Below are positions 39,333 to 48,840 of a stretch of 64,000 bases of DNA, one piece after another. A program made the position numbers and the translations under genes. Under the pieces are notes generated by a model. It was not told the DNA's origin, did not search any database, and was given only the letters and a program-made list of their open reading frames with translations. Within the stretch, counting starts at the first letter, position 1; every line of letters begins with the position of its first letter. Origin of the DNA: Bartonella phoceensis (GTDB lineage: Bacteria; Pseudomonadota; Alphaproteobacteria; Rhizobiales; Rhizobiaceae); contig NZ_CADEAD010000002.1 of assembly GCF_902825145.1 (NCBI RefSeq), positions 186,001 through 250,000 on the forward strand. Reading direction: 5' to 3'.

Positions 39333-42239
39333 ATGAAAGCAACAGATCATCTGTTTTTAGTTGATGGATCGGGTTACATTTTTCGTGCTTACTATGCCTT
39401 ACCACCTTTAAAGCGTAAAAGGGATGGGCTTCCCGTAGGGGCTGTGGCTGGTTTTTGTAATATGTTGTGGAAATTGCTCTGTGATGCGCGTAATACAGCT
39501 ACTGGCGTTGTTCCAACGCATTTTGCTGTCATTTTTGACTATTCATCCGATACATTTCGAAAACAAATTTATCCACAATATAAAGCAAATCGGGCAACAC
39601 CTCCTGAAGATCTTATTCCTCAGTTTGCATTAATACGGCAAGCAACAAAGGCTTTTAATTTGCCTTGCATTGAAAAAGAAGGATTTGAGGCAGATGATTT
39701 AATTGCTACTTATGCACAATTGGCAACAAATTTTGGAGCAAAGACGACTATTATCTCTTCTGATAAAGATCTTATGCAATTGGTGAATACGCATGTATCC
39801 TTGTATGATGGAATGAAAGATAAATATATTGGTATTTCCGAAGTTGTGGAAAAATGGGGTGTTGCACCTGAAAAAATGGTCGATTTGCAAGCTTTGATTG
39901 GAGATACGACAGATAATGTACCAGGTATTCCAGGTATTGGTCCTAAGATTGCAGCACAATTATTGGAGCAATTTGGTTCTCTTGATCTTTTGTTGCAGCA
40001 TGTAACAGAAATTAAGCAGACAAAACGGCGTGAAAATATTCAAGCTTATAGTGAACAAGTAAAAATTTCTCGTGAGCTTGTTCGGCTTAAAACAGATGTG
40101 CCTATAGACAATGATTTTGATGATTTTATTTTAGAACCCCAAGATGGACCACGTTTAATTGCTTTTCTTAAAGCTATGGAATTTTCAACACTAACACGCC
40201 GTGTGGCAGAGGCAATGGCATGTGATGCAGCGGTTATTGATGCACTTGATATAGATTTTGAATGGCAGAAGCCTGGATATGAGCATGATATTAACATGAA
40301 GAAGGTCGATAGCACACTTCCACATGACTTTTCTGAAAATTCTCCACAACGGTTAGCACAAAAACGTATAGATCAAGCACTGGCTCAAAAAATTACAAGA
40401 GAAGCTTATACAACGATTCTTGATGAAGAAATTTTGAGAGAATGGTTACGGGAAGCAGAAGAGCAAGGCTTTTTTGCTTTTGATACTGAAACAACATCAC
40501 TTGACCCATTGCAAGCAAAGCTTGTTGGTTTTTCATTAGCATTACAGCCGAACAAAGCGGCCTATATACCCCTTGAGCATGTTGAAGGGGGAGATGATCT
40601 TTTGAGTGGTGGACGCATTGTCGAACAGATTGAGACACAAAAAGCTTTAGCACTTTTAAAGCCGATATTAGAAAATCAAGCAGTTTTAAAAATTGGTCAG
40701 AATATAAAATACGATTGGTTAGTGATGAAGCAATACGGCATTGTCATACGCTCTTTTGATGATACCATGCTTTTATCGTATGTTTTAGATGCTGGAACTC
40801 TGACACATAATATGGATGATTTATCTAAGCGTTGGCTTGGGCATAAACCGATTGCCTACAAGAATTTAACATATAACGGAAAAAAGATCACTTCTTTTGC
40901 AGAGGTAGATTTGGAACAGGCAACTCTTTATGCTGCCGAGGATGCTGATGTAACGCTTCGTTTATGGCAAGTTTTGAAACCGCAGCTTGTAGCTCAGGGG
41001 ATGACAAAAATTTATGAGCGCCTTGATCGACCACTGATAGAAGTTCTTGCAAGAATGGAAGAACGTGGGATTCTTATTGATAGACAAATTTTATTGCGTC
41101 TTTCAGAAGAGTTAGCGCAAGCTGCCTCTGTTCTAGAAGAAGAAATTTATCAGCTAGCTGATAAGAAATTTAATATTGCTTCACCAAAACAGTTAGGTGA
41201 TATTCTTTTTGGCAAAATAGGATTGCCTGGAGGAACTAAAACCAAGGGAGGACAGTGGTCAACTTCTGCACAAACTTTAGAGGAATTGGCTGCTGAAGGT
41301 CATATTTTGCCGCGTAAAATTATTGATTGGCGTCAGCTTGCAAAACTAAAATCTACTTATACAGATGCTCTTCCCTCTTATATTTTACCGAGGACAGGAC
41401 GTGTACATACAAATTATTCTTTGGCAATAACATCAACAGGGCGGTTGTCATCGTCAGAACCAAACTTACAAAACATTCCAGTGCGGACCGCTGAGGGGCG
41501 TAAAATCCGCACAGCTTTTATTGCTCCAAAAGGACATCTACTACTTTCAGCTGATTACAGCCAGATTGAATTACGTATTCTTGCACATATTGCCGACATT
41601 ACGGCATTAAAAGAAGCTTTTGCTAGGGGTCAGGATATTCATTCTATAACGGCATCACAAATGTTTGGGGTTTCGATAGAGGAGATGGACTCAGATGTAC
41701 GAAGACGGGCAAAAGCGATTAATTTTGGTATTATTTATGGTATTTCAGCTTTTGGATTAGCCAATCAATTGGGGCTTTCGCGGCAGGAAGCAGGGCATTA
41801 TATTCAACTTTATTTTGAACGGTTTCCAGGAATTAAAGATTATATGGAAATAACAAAGACCTTTGCGCGACAAAATGGTTATGTAGAGACAATTTTTGGA
41901 CGTCGTATCCATTATCCAGAAATAAAAACATCTAATGTACAAGTTCGTTCTTTTAATGAAAGGGCTGCCATCAATGCACCCATTCAAGGATCTGCAGCGG
42001 ATATTGTTCGCCGTGCTATGATTCAAATGGAAGATGCTTTGGAAAGAGAAAAACTGTCAGCAAAAATGTTGCTACAAGTACATGATGAATTAATTTTTGA
42101 GGTACCAGAAGACGAAAGTGAAAAAACCATGGCTGTTGTTAAAAAGGTTATGGAAAATGCTGCAATGCCGGTTCTCTCTTTATCGGTACCGCTTGAAGTA
42201 AAAGTAATGGTTGCACAAAATTGGGATGAGGCACACTAG
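39333..42239 (+). CDS. polA: DNA polymerase I
   Basis: About 968 residues. I use the ATG at 39333 (MKATDHLFLVDGSGYIFRAY, the usual PolA start); an in-frame ATG at 39309 would add eight residues. The 5' nuclease domain has FEADDLIATYA and IPGIGPKIAAQLL. The 3'-5' exonuclease domain retains FDTETTSLDPL, IKYDWLVMKQYG and AAEDADVT, so proofreading is probably active. Polymerase motifs are DYSQIELRILAHI (A), RRAKAINFGIIYG (B) and QVHDELIFEVP (C). It serves lagging-strand processing and repair. Its stop overlaps the convergent EEP gene by 4 bp. Confidence 0.95.
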   Translation: MKATDHLFLVDGSGYIFRAYYALPPLKRKRDGLPVGAVAGFCNMLWKLLCDARNTATGVVPTHFAVIFDYSSDTFRKQIYPQYKANRATPPEDLIPQFALIRQATKAFNLPCIEKEGFEADDLIATYAQLATNFGAKTTIISSDKDLMQLVNTHVSLYDGMKDKYIGISEVVEKWGVAPEKMVDLQALIGDTTDNVPGIPGIGPKIAAQLLEQFGSLDLLLQHVTEIKQTKRRENIQAYSEQVKISRELVRLKTDVPIDNDFDDFILEPQDGPRLIAFLKAMEFSTLTRRVAEAMACDAAVIDALDIDFEWQKPGYEHDINMKKVDSTLPHDFSENSPQRLAQKRIDQALAQKITREAYTTILDEEILREWLREAEEQGFFAFDTETTSLDPLQAKLVGFSLALQPNKAAYIPLEHVEGGDDLLSGGRIVEQIETQKALALLKPILENQAVLKIGQNIKYDWLVMKQYGIVIRSFDDTMLLSYVLDAGTLTHNMDDLSKRWLGHKPIAYKNLTYNGKKITSFAEVDLEQATLYAAEDADVTLRLWQVLKPQLVAQGMTKIYERLDRPLIEVLARMEERGILIDRQILLRLSEELAQAASVLEEEIYQLADKKFNIASPKQLGDILFGKIGLPGGTKTKGGQWSTSAQTLEELAAEGHILPRKIIDWRQLAKLKSTYTDALPSYILPRTGRVHTNYSLAITSTGRLSSSEPNLQNIPVRTAEGRKIRTAFIAPKGHLLLSADYSQIELRILAHIADITALKEAFARGQDIHSITASQMFGVSIEEMDSDVRRRAKAINFGIIYGISAFGLANQLGLSRQEAGHYIQLYFERFPGIKDYMEITKTFARQNGYVETIFGRRIHYPEIKTSNVQVRSFNERAAINAPIQGSAADIVRRAMIQMEDALEREKLSAKMLLQVHDELIFEVPEDESEKTMAVVKKVMENAAMPVLSLSVPLEVKVMVAQNWDEAH

Positions 42240-43135
42240 CCCTTTTCGTTTACTTTGTTTTTAAGAAGTTTCATAGCATTGGCAAGGTCAAGATACGCTT
42301 TGAGAGGCAAATGATCTGAGGCAATACGTGCAAGGGGTGAATGATGCGTTTCGATACTTGTTACTAATTGATGAGGAAAAGCAAAAACTCTATCAAGAGC
42401 CAGAAAAGGAAACCGAGAAGGAAAGCTTGGAACAATCCCAAATGTGCTATCGAAATAGGAGGAAAAATTGTTTAAGGATGAGCCTTTTCCCACCCGCCAT
42501 TCGTTAAAGTCCCCAATAAGGAGAGTCGGCATAAGGGAGCGTTTTTGCAAGAGTGCAAGAAGCATTTTTGTTTGCTGGTTGCGAGAATGGCGTAATAAGC
42601 CAAAATGAGCAGCGATAACACGGATAAGACCTGCTTCCATTTCCAACTCTGCAATCACAGCGCCACGCGGTTCAATACCAGGAAGAGTAACTTGTAAAAC
42701 ATCGCATATACGTCCTTTTCGCATAAAAAGAGCATTACCATGCCAACCATGACCATAAGGTGACGTGGGATTCAGAGGTATGCGAGTCAAACCTGTTTCG
42801 TTTTTTAACAGTTGAAGATCAATTAAGCCAACGCGTTTACCGAAACGTTTATCGACTTCTTGAAGGGCGAGAATATCGACTTGTAGTTCATTAATAATAC
42901 GTACAATACGTGCAGGATTAAAAATTTTATCAACACCTACACATTTATGAACATTATAGGAAGCGACAGTAAGATCATAATGATTATTCTGTTTTATTAT
43001 TTTTGTCCGAGGATCAAAACGGCTGGAAATAGCTTTTAAAAGAGAACTATGGAACTTTTTTTGGATAAATGTGGTAAATTGAGGGAATTTTTTCTTATAA
43101 GGCATATTTATCGTTTTTTGAAGTGGATGTGCCAA
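42236..43135 (-). CDS. Endonuclease/exonuclease/phosphatase family protein
   Basis: 299 residues of the EEP superfamily. VASYNVHKCVGVD, ILALQEVDKRFG, TLLIGDFNEW and ARIASDHLPLKA give the Asn, Glu, Asp-x-Asn and Ser-Asp-His of the metal-dependent active site. The substrate cannot be deduced; family members cleave DNA or RNA, or phosphoesters of lipids or sugars. The first 50 residues are basic and variable, and a Met at codon 11 could be the real start. No signal peptide is obvious. It is transcribed toward polA. Confidence 0.78.
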   Translation of the reverse strand: MAHPLQKTINMPYKKKFPQFTTFIQKKFHSSLLKAISSRFDPRTKIIKQNNHYDLTVASYNVHKCVGVDKIFNPARIVRIINELQVDILALQEVDKRFGKRVGLIDLQLLKNETGLTRIPLNPTSPYGHGWHGNALFMRKGRICDVLQVTLPGIEPRGAVIAELEMEAGLIRVIAAHFGLLRHSRNQQTKMLLALLQKRSLMPTLLIGDFNEWRVGKGSSLNNFSSYFDSTFGIVPSFPSRFPFLALDRVFAFPHQLVTSIETHHSPLARIASDHLPLKAYLDLANAMKLLKNKVNEKG

Positions 43136-43166
43136 AAAGGTAAAAAGTAAAGGTTTGTACTAAAAA

Positions 43167-43204
43167 AGAAACCTTGTTTCTCTCAAGAAACAAGGTTTCT
43201 TTTA
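43167..43204. terminator. Intrinsic terminator after the YccA gene
   Basis: A perfect 15-bp stem AGAAACCTTGTTTCT/AGAAACAAGGTTTCT with loop CTCA is followed by TTTT on the plus strand and by a TTTTTTA run on the minus strand. It ends minus-strand transcription of the gene at 43222. Confidence 0.9.
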
Positions 43205-43221
43205 AGCTATGACTCTTACAA

Positions 43222-43995
43222 TCAGTCACGGTTTGAACCAAGAAACTGTAGCAGAAAGACGAACATATTGATGAAATCAAGATAAAGACTGAGTGCTCCC
43301 ATGATAACTTTACGACCTCGGGTATCAATACTATCTCCTTCATAATACATTAATTTGATGTTCTGTGTATCGTAAGCTGTTAAACCAGCAAAGATAAACA
43401 CGCCGATCACAGAGATAGCAAATTGCAAAGCGCTTGATCCAAGAAAAATATTCACAATCATAGAAAACAGCAAACCAATCAAACCTATAAAAAGGAATGA
43501 ACCTATAGCCGTAAGATCACGCTTTGTTGTATAACCATAAAGCGAAAGAGAACCAAAAGCCGCGGCAGTAATGACAAAGGTTTGTACAATACTTTCTGTC
43601 GTATAACGCAAAATGATCGAGGACAATGAAAGCCCAATGAGAGCAGCATAACCAAAAAAGAGACTACGAGCCGCACTAGTACTCAATGTATTAATTCTGA
43701 AACTGAGGAAGAATACCGCCACAAGTGGTGCAAACATAACAATGTAGGAGAGTGGCGATGTGTAAAACGTCACCCCGAATGGAGTCAAGTAAACACTTTT
43801 ACTGATCTGAGCGGCTGCCTGGCCCATATCTGTCGTCGTTGCTAATGATGCAATTACATAAGCAGCAGCGGCCGTAATAAGCAGGCCAACGGCCATTGTA
43901 TTATAGATGCCCAGCATATAACTGCGTAATCCTTGATCAATTGATGCATCGGCATGGGAAACAGACGCCGAACGTAAATTTTTAAAATCAGCCAT
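43222..43995 (-). CDS. Bax inhibitor-1/YccA-family membrane protein
   Basis: 257 residues with seven hydrophobic segments. DQGLRSYMLGIYNTMAVGLLITAAAAYV starts the first helix; the second-last region FAGLTAYDTQNIKLMYYEG and the ending ALSLYLDFINMFVFLLQFLGSNRD are the UPF0005 signature with conserved acidic residues. Family members are calcium-leak or stress-related inner-membrane proteins, and YccA in Escherichia coli interacts with FtsH. The gene has its own terminator and a GC-rich structured leader upstream, so it is a single-gene unit. Confidence 0.9.
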   Translation of the reverse strand: MADFKNLRSASVSHADASIDQGLRSYMLGIYNTMAVGLLITAAAAYVIASLATTTDMGQAAAQISKSVYLTPFGVTFYTSPLSYIVMFAPLVAVFFLSFRINTLSTSAARSLFFGYAALIGLSLSSIILRYTTESIVQTFVITAAAFGSLSLYGYTTKRDLTAIGSFLFIGLIGLLFSMIVNIFLGSSALQFAISVIGVFIFAGLTAYDTQNIKLMYYEGDSIDTRGRKVIMGALSLYLDFINMFVFLLQFLGSNRD

Positions 43996-44075
43996 AATAT
44001 AAGTCCTTTAGCATATGTTCCACCAGATGTTGGGATTAAAAAATATCTACACCATATAAAACTGTAAGCTTGCAT

Positions 44076-44145
44076 AAGCTCTACCTTGGCAGATACGAAC
44101 AACCCCAGGCGCCGCTGGCGGAATTCCAGCATACCTTCCCCTATT
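44076..44145 (-). ncRNA. GC-rich structured 5' leader, candidate ybhL RNA motif
   Basis: On the minus strand, 80-150 bp before the YccA/YbhL-family gene, lies a GC-rich block in an AT-rich gap. It has a hairpin from GCTGG (complement of 44126-44130) to CCAGC (complement of 44114-44118), followed by GCGCCTGGGG and a purine-rich CTGCCAAGGTAGAG segment. A conserved ybhL RNA motif has been described upstream of this gene family in alphaproteobacteria; position and composition fit. The exact match to its model was not tested, so identity is a proposal. Confidence 0.55.
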
Positions 44146-44860
44146 ATGGAGATTTATTTTAAAATTACAAGAGACTTATCTTGGGAATAAACCTTACAAA
44201 TTGGTAAGAAAGATGTTTATTGCCGATAAAGTCATTAAGTCTTTTTTATAACATTTTTGCAAGGGAAAAGGTTAAAATTTGCGTTTTGCTTTGTTGCTCA
44301 TAAATAATGTAATACCGAATCCATTAGGTACTCTTTTCATTTCTAAAGCTATAGATAGCACCAAATCATTATATTTACTTCCTAATATTGCATTTACAAG
44401 CTTCAGCAGATGGATATTGTGTTGTTTAAACAGCATTTTCAAGACATATATCAATTCACCTATTGATTTGTTATTGAATGTTTTTGCTGTTTTAGAATAA
44501 AGCAGGGTGAAACAGTAAAATTCTACAATATCAAGGAGTCTGAATTCAATAGGAAAAATGGTTATTTGTATTTAAAATCAATGCATTAACTTTATAATTC
44601 TAAAATATGTAAAAAAAGATAGAAATGAAATTATAAAAAGAGTTGATGAAAATATTTTAGTATAACAATTATAATCATTAAAGAAGTAACGCGAAAAAAT
44701 ACTGTTTTTCACTTTAAAAGCATAGCTGTAAAGATAACAGAACGGAACATTTTTAACAAAAATATAACGAAAATTCGTAAGAAATGATTTCCAAAATATA
44801 ATATACGAAAATGTGCATATCTTATCAAAATGCGACTATTTTTAGCGAATAAACAAACTT
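44146..44860. other. Gap of about 715 bp upstream of the YccA gene, no supported gene
   Basis: This stretch is AT-rich. A 60-codon minus-strand frame (44272-44454) is the only sizeable one. It lacks a clear ribosome binding site and a recognisable family, and ends in a basic tail. It may be a remnant. The promoter for the leader and YccA gene should be near 44160-44250. Confidence 0.5.
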
Positions 44861-45364
44861 TCATTCAGAGAGTTTACAATTTGAAGAACGTTTTGTTTTT
44901 ACAAAAATGTGTAATTCTTCAAGTAGAATAGCAATAACGCCAAGTGTGATAAAAGTGTCTGCAAGATTGAAAATAGCAAAATAAAAAATATCATCAATAT
45001 GGAAGAGGATATAATCAGTAACATGGTGAAAACGAATACGGTCAATAAGATTACCGATTGCTCCACCGATGATAAGGGTCAGACCAAAGCGCGTTAAAGA
45101 CTTATTATGTTCAACTTTTTTCCAGAGCCAGAAAAGAAAAACAATAATAACAAATGTAATGGTGATGAGTCCCCAATGAGAAAAGGAGGCAAAAAATGAA
45201 AATGCAATACCAGAATTACGCACATGGTAGAGGGAAAGAAAAGGAAGAAGCGGGCTTGCTGTGCCTAAGGGCATAGTGTATCTAATCCAGTATTTAACTG
45301 CTTGATCAAGCCCTATTGTAAGCACCAAGCCAAGGAGAAACAAAGGCAGTGATTTACGTATCAT
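44861..45364 (-). CDS. lspA: Lipoprotein signal peptidase (signal peptidase II)
   Basis: 167 residues with four hydrophobic helices. GGAIGNLIDRIRFHHVTDYI and YFAIFNLADTFITLGV each carry one of the two catalytic aspartates, in the standard NxxDR and FNxAD patterns. It cleaves prolipoproteins before the lipidated Cys in the inner membrane, which would include the Omp19-like lipoprotein in this window. The stop of the upstream methyltransferase gene overlaps its start by 4 bp. Confidence 0.94.
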   Translation of the reverse strand: MIRKSLPLFLLGLVLTIGLDQAVKYWIRYTMPLGTASPLLPFLSLYHVRNSGIAFSFFASFSHWGLITITFVIIVFLFWLWKKVEHNKSLTRFGLTLIIGGAIGNLIDRIRFHHVTDYILFHIDDIFYFAIFNLADTFITLGVIAILLEELHIFVKTKRSSNCKLSE

Positions 45365-46224
45365 ATTCTATCCCCACATGTTTCTAGTTTTAAATAAGGA
45401 CGACGGATTTCATAAAGCATGAGAGCCGTTGCTATCGCTAAATTAAGCGAATCAGCGCGTCCACTTTGTGGAATACGTGCAAGTTTATCACAACGACTCG
45501 CAATAATATCTGGTAAACCTTGTTTTTCATTTCCCATAAGGAGTATAATAGGGCCATTTTTAAAATTAATTGTGCGATAATCGGTAGATCCTTTAAGATG
45601 GGTGCCAACAACTGTGCCGTTTAAATTTTGAGACCAGTTTAAAAAGGTGCTTTCATCACAGCGGTAAAGTGGTATGGAAAAAATTGATCCCATTGTTGCT
45701 CGTACTGTTTCAGGTGAAAAAGGATCTGTTGTTTCGCCAATCAAAATAACACCCTTGGCTCCTACGGCATCAACAGTACGAATAATAGTGCCAAGATTTC
45801 CAGGGTCACGTACCCGATCGAGTGCAACATAAACATCTTCGATTTGTCCTGCTATTGTTTCAAGTGGTTGCCATTGTTGTTTAAAGATACCAATAACCGT
45901 TTGTGGGTTATCGCGGCGGGTAATGGATTCCATCACCTTTTGTGAAGCTTTAATGACAAAACCGCCATTAGCCACAGTACGTGCTGCAGTGTTTTCAACA
46001 GCGGCATTACCAATTGTGCTTTTGGAAAAAATAAGTGTCTGTATTGTCCAGCCAAGATTGAGAGCATCAATTACCAATTTCAATCCTTCTGCCATAAAAA
46101 GACCTTCTCGATTACGGTTTTTCTTTTGGCTGAGTGCTCGAAGATCTTTGATAGTGGGATTGCTAAGGGAGGTGATTTCTTTAACCTTACCGGTTTTTTG
46201 TATACACATATTCAGGCAACCCAA
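45361..46224 (-). CDS. TrmH/SpoU-family RNA 2'-O-methyltransferase
   Basis: 287 residues. The N-terminal part (LSNPTIKDLRALSQKKNRNREGLFMAEG) is the substrate-binding domain of SpoU proteins. The SPOUT domain has ALDRVRDPGNLGTIIRTVDAVG, LLMGNEKQGLP and ARIPQSGRADSLNLAIATAL, the three trefoil-knot motifs that bind SAM. It methylates a ribose in rRNA or tRNA; the exact base is not deducible. It overlaps lspA by 4 bp and the upstream methyltransferase gene by 13 bp. Confidence 0.88.
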   Translation of the reverse strand: MGCLNMCIQKTGKVKEITSLSNPTIKDLRALSQKKNRNREGLFMAEGLKLVIDALNLGWTIQTLIFSKSTIGNAAVENTAARTVANGGFVIKASQKVMESITRRDNPQTVIGIFKQQWQPLETIAGQIEDVYVALDRVRDPGNLGTIIRTVDAVGAKGVILIGETTDPFSPETVRATMGSIFSIPLYRCDESTFLNWSQNLNGTVVGTHLKGSTDYRTINFKNGPIILLMGNEKQGLPDIIASRCDKLARIPQSGRADSLNLAIATALMLYEIRRPYLKLETCGDRI

Positions 46225-47144
46225 CGGCTAAAAAGAGAAGTAGAAAGGGCTCGTTCAGCAGCTTCTTCACGCAAGATCAATTCTCCTGATTCGACTGTAC
46301 CGCCAAAATTCATCAATTCATCGCGCATTAAAGCATGAAGCGCATAGAAAGAAGCGCGAATAGAATAAGCTGTAAGTACAATAGAAAGAGGTTTATCAGA
46401 AAGAAGTTTACAACAGTTGGTAATCATAGCCGGTAAATGATCGAACAATTGCCAAATTTCTCCATGGGGTCCACGCCCATATGCAGGAGGATCAAGAAGA
46501 ATCATATCGTAAGTCTTTTTGCGACGCAGTTCACGCTCGACAAATTTTACGGCATCATCGCAAATCCAACGAATAGAGTGATCTGATAATCCTGCTTTTT
46601 CTTGATTGGCTTTTGCCCAAGCGATGGCTTTTTTAGAAGCATCAACATGTGTAACATTTGCACCCGCGCGTGCGCCGATCAAAGAAGCAATGCCTGTATA
46701 GCCAAAAAGATTGAGCAGTTTAATTGGGCGTTTTTCTTTAATAATTTGTTCTTCCATAAAGCGCCAATGAGCATCTTGTTCAGGAAAGACCCCCACATGA
46801 CGAAAGGAAGTAAAACGACCTAGAAAAGACAGTCCATTCCAAGCAAGTGGCCAAGTTTCACCAAGTGGTTTTTTGGGAAAATGCCAACGACCAGCCCCCT
46901 CTTCATCAAGGTTCCCTGTAAAAATAGCATCAACATTTGTCCATTGCTTTTGTGATAAAGCGGGTTTCCACAGTGCTTGACCTTCTGGTCTAATAATGCG
47001 GTAAGCTCCATAACGCTCTAATTTTTGCCCATTACCAGAGTCAATAAGAGCATAATCCCTACTTATACCTGTCTCTAAAATGAGAGGTAACTTTTCCTGC
47101 GGATATCTATCATTGCGGTGAGGTTGAAAGCATTGTGCAGGCAT
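46212..47144 (-). CDS. Class I SAM-dependent (rRNA) methyltransferase
   Basis: 310 residues. The central LNLFGYTGIASLIGARAGANVTHVDASKKA is the SAM-binding fold, and MILLDPPAYGRGPHGEIW is a DPPxxG-type catalytic motif as in RlmI/RlmK-like enzymes. The N-terminal region (DYALIDSGNGQKLERYGAYRIIRPEGQALW) replaces a PUA domain with a short beta-rich lead. It probably modifies rRNA, but the target is not known. First gene of a coupled three-gene minus-strand set with the SpoU protein and lspA. Confidence 0.82.
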   Translation of the reverse strand: MPAQCFQPHRNDRYPQEKLPLILETGISRDYALIDSGNGQKLERYGAYRIIRPEGQALWKPALSQKQWTNVDAIFTGNLDEEGAGRWHFPKKPLGETWPLAWNGLSFLGRFTSFRHVGVFPEQDAHWRFMEEQIIKEKRPIKLLNLFGYTGIASLIGARAGANVTHVDASKKAIAWAKANQEKAGLSDHSIRWICDDAVKFVERELRRKKTYDMILLDPPAYGRGPHGEIWQLFDHLPAMITNCCKLLSDKPLSIVLTAYSIRASFYALHALMRDELMNFGGTVESGELILREEAAERALSTSLFSRWVA

Positions 47145-47309
47145 GTTTACTATTATAATACAGTATTTTAAAAATTGATATTAAAAAGCTCTTAAATTTC
47201 TCACAAGGATGCAAAAGCTTAAAATCAATTAAAGCATGTATAACAAAAAAGAGAAAGGGCTCCCTTAATTCTGTGTTAAAAACAGTTAGAAAATTCCTCT
47301 AAAGTACTA

Positions 47310-47638
47310 TTACACCATACTTGTAATTAATGTTTTCAATTTTTCTAACTCAGCTTTGCTTTTTTTGAGAGCTTTTTTGCATTTATGGTATGCAAACCAA
47401 TTTACTAAACTCCCCACTAAAATACCAAAACCAAAAAAATAAAGAGCCATATAGAAAAAATAAAGAGCCAGATAGAAAAAGAAGCGTTATAAGTAAAATT
47501 TTCAGAATTTGTCTGAAAAAGATCAAGAGTTAATGCAACCATTTGACGATTAGCTACGATAAAAGCAACCAAAAGTACTGTAGGAATCAGCCAAATAATT
47601 GTTAAAAGGATACGTTTAATTGTCATAAGTTTGCTCAT
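47310..47638 (-). pseudogene. LapA-like (DUF1049) membrane protein, frameshifted
   Basis: The first 73 codons encode a basic start, a TM helix (ILLTIIWLIPTVLLVAFIVANRQ) and the start of a second helix, as in LapA-domain proteins. The frame then breaks at a run of seven T (complement of 47433-47439). In another frame the sequence continues as GFGILVGSLVNWFAYHKC, then a charged coiled-coil-like tail ending ITSMV with a stop at 47310-47312. A tandem 21-bp repeat (47434-47454 and 47455-47475) adjoins the break. One extra T would restore a protein of about 109 residues. It overlaps ihfB by 4 bp, the normal order. A homopolymer sequencing error is possible. Confidence 0.7.
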
Positions 47639-47913
47639 TGATTAAGTCGATCACGCAAATCTTTGCCAGTTTTGAAAAAAGGAATCCATTTTTCTTCAAC
47701 GACGACGGCTTCACCTGTTCGTGGATTACGGCCGTTACGAGCTGAGCGGCTTTTGACAGAAAAAGCTCCAAAACCGCGAAGCTCAACACGATTACCATTT
47801 GCAAGTGCTGTTGAAATTTCCTCAAAAATGGCGTTTACAATATTTTCCACATCGCGTTGAAAAAGATGTGGGTTCTGACGGGCGATAATTTGCACAAGTT
47901 CTGATTTAACCAA
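47635..47913 (-). CDS. ihfB: Integration host factor beta subunit
   Basis: 92 residues. [34 protein letters not shown] is the dimer-forming N-terminus, and [28 protein letters not shown] carries the beta arm that bends DNA, with the conserved Pro. The sequence is IhfB-like rather than HU-like, judged from LVQIIA and [16 protein letters not shown]. It binds DNA with IhfA and bends it sharply; roles include origin architecture and transcription. The downstream lapA-like frame overlaps by 4 bp. Confidence 0.92.
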   Translation of the reverse strand: MVKSELVQIIARQNPHLFQRDVENIVNAIFEEISTALANGNRVELRGFGAFSVKSRSARNGRNPRTGEAVVVEEKWIPFFKTGKDLRDRLNQ

Positions 47914-48110
47914 AATAGCCTCGCTTTCACATAAAAAAATTCTCTATAATTATAATTGCACATTTTATGCACACACACTACAATATATAAACGGGTGAAA
48001 ACAAAATAAAACTAAGAAAAAACAAATTGCAAGAAACAAAATTTGAAAATACCTCTTATAAGGGGTATACAGATTAAAAAAACACGGAATATTTAAGAGA
48101 TTAGAGTGGT

Positions 48111-48755
48111 ATGTCCGTACGCAATCATTATGAAGTCTTTTCAACAAAATCATCTTTTGGGGATATTTTAAAAAAAACATCCCGTCATTCGCGTCGTATT
48201 CTCATATTAAAATTTTTCTTACCTTTCTTAGCATTGGTTATAGCACTCGTTTTTTGCTGGTTTACATTTTTCTTTGTTCCCGTTGGTTCTGGCCCTTTGA
48301 CTGTGAATAATGAAGAGGGAGAGCTAGCAAAATTGACGATGCTCAATCCGAAACTAGAAGGTTATACGCGCTCTCATGAACCTTATTGGCTTAAAGCAGA
48401 AAGGGCATTTCAAGATCGTACACGTACTGGAGTAATTAGACTACAGAACATTACAGCTGAAACGCTTTTAGGCAAAAAAAGACGGGTTTTTCTCGATGCT
48501 GAAGGGGGGATTTATGATAATATGAATGGTTACTTGCAATTGGATAAGCCATTTACTATTACCACGAATGACGGAATGATTGCGCAATTTATGGCAGCAA
48601 ATATTAATTTATCTGAGGGGCAATTACAAACAGATAAACGTATTAATATCCAGCGTGCGGGTTTTCATCTTATAGCAAATGCTTTGCAAATTCGAGAAAA
48701 AGGGCAAAACCTGTACTTTCATGATGGTGTGCATTTATTGCTTGGCAAACACTGA
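48111..48755 (+). CDS. lptC: LPS export protein LptC
   Basis: 214 residues. A short cytoplasmic lead (30 or so residues, SRRILI) is followed by one TM helix (LKFFLPFLALVIALVFCWFTFFF, about 33-55). The periplasmic part is the LptC beta-jellyroll (KLTMLNPKLEGYT, TRTGVIRLQNITAET, VFLDAEGGIYD). It is the bitopic part of the LptB2FGC complex that passes LPS to LptA. It precedes lptA and lptB. The start follows a weak ribosome binding site, but the next Met is inside the TM region. Confidence 0.84.
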   Translation: MSVRNHYEVFSTKSSFGDILKKTSRHSRRILILKFFLPFLALVIALVFCWFTFFFVPVGSGPLTVNNEEGELAKLTMLNPKLEGYTRSHEPYWLKAERAFQDRTRTGVIRLQNITAETLLGKKRRVFLDAEGGIYDNMNGYLQLDKPFTITTNDGMIAQFMAANINLSEGQLQTDKRINIQRAGFHLIANALQIREKGQNLYFHDGVHLLLGKH

Positions 48756-48840
48756 GAGAGTATCGATACGAATCTTTAAATGACTGTTATGTAAAGAGAA
48801 GTATTGTGTGTATGTGAACAGAAGAACTGAGAGTAATGGG

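Noticed and set aside
39569-39577. Consensus DnaA box TTATCCACA in polA
   Set aside because: Single isolated copy inside a coding sequence (Tyr-Pro-Gln codons); taken as chance.
43854-44132. 92-codon minus-strand frame overlapping the YccA start and leader
   Set aside because: Runs out of frame through the YccA coding region and the structured leader; no independent support.
44272-44454. 60-codon minus-strand frame upstream of the YccA gene
   Set aside because: No family, no clear ribosome binding site, AT-rich region; not enough to call a gene.
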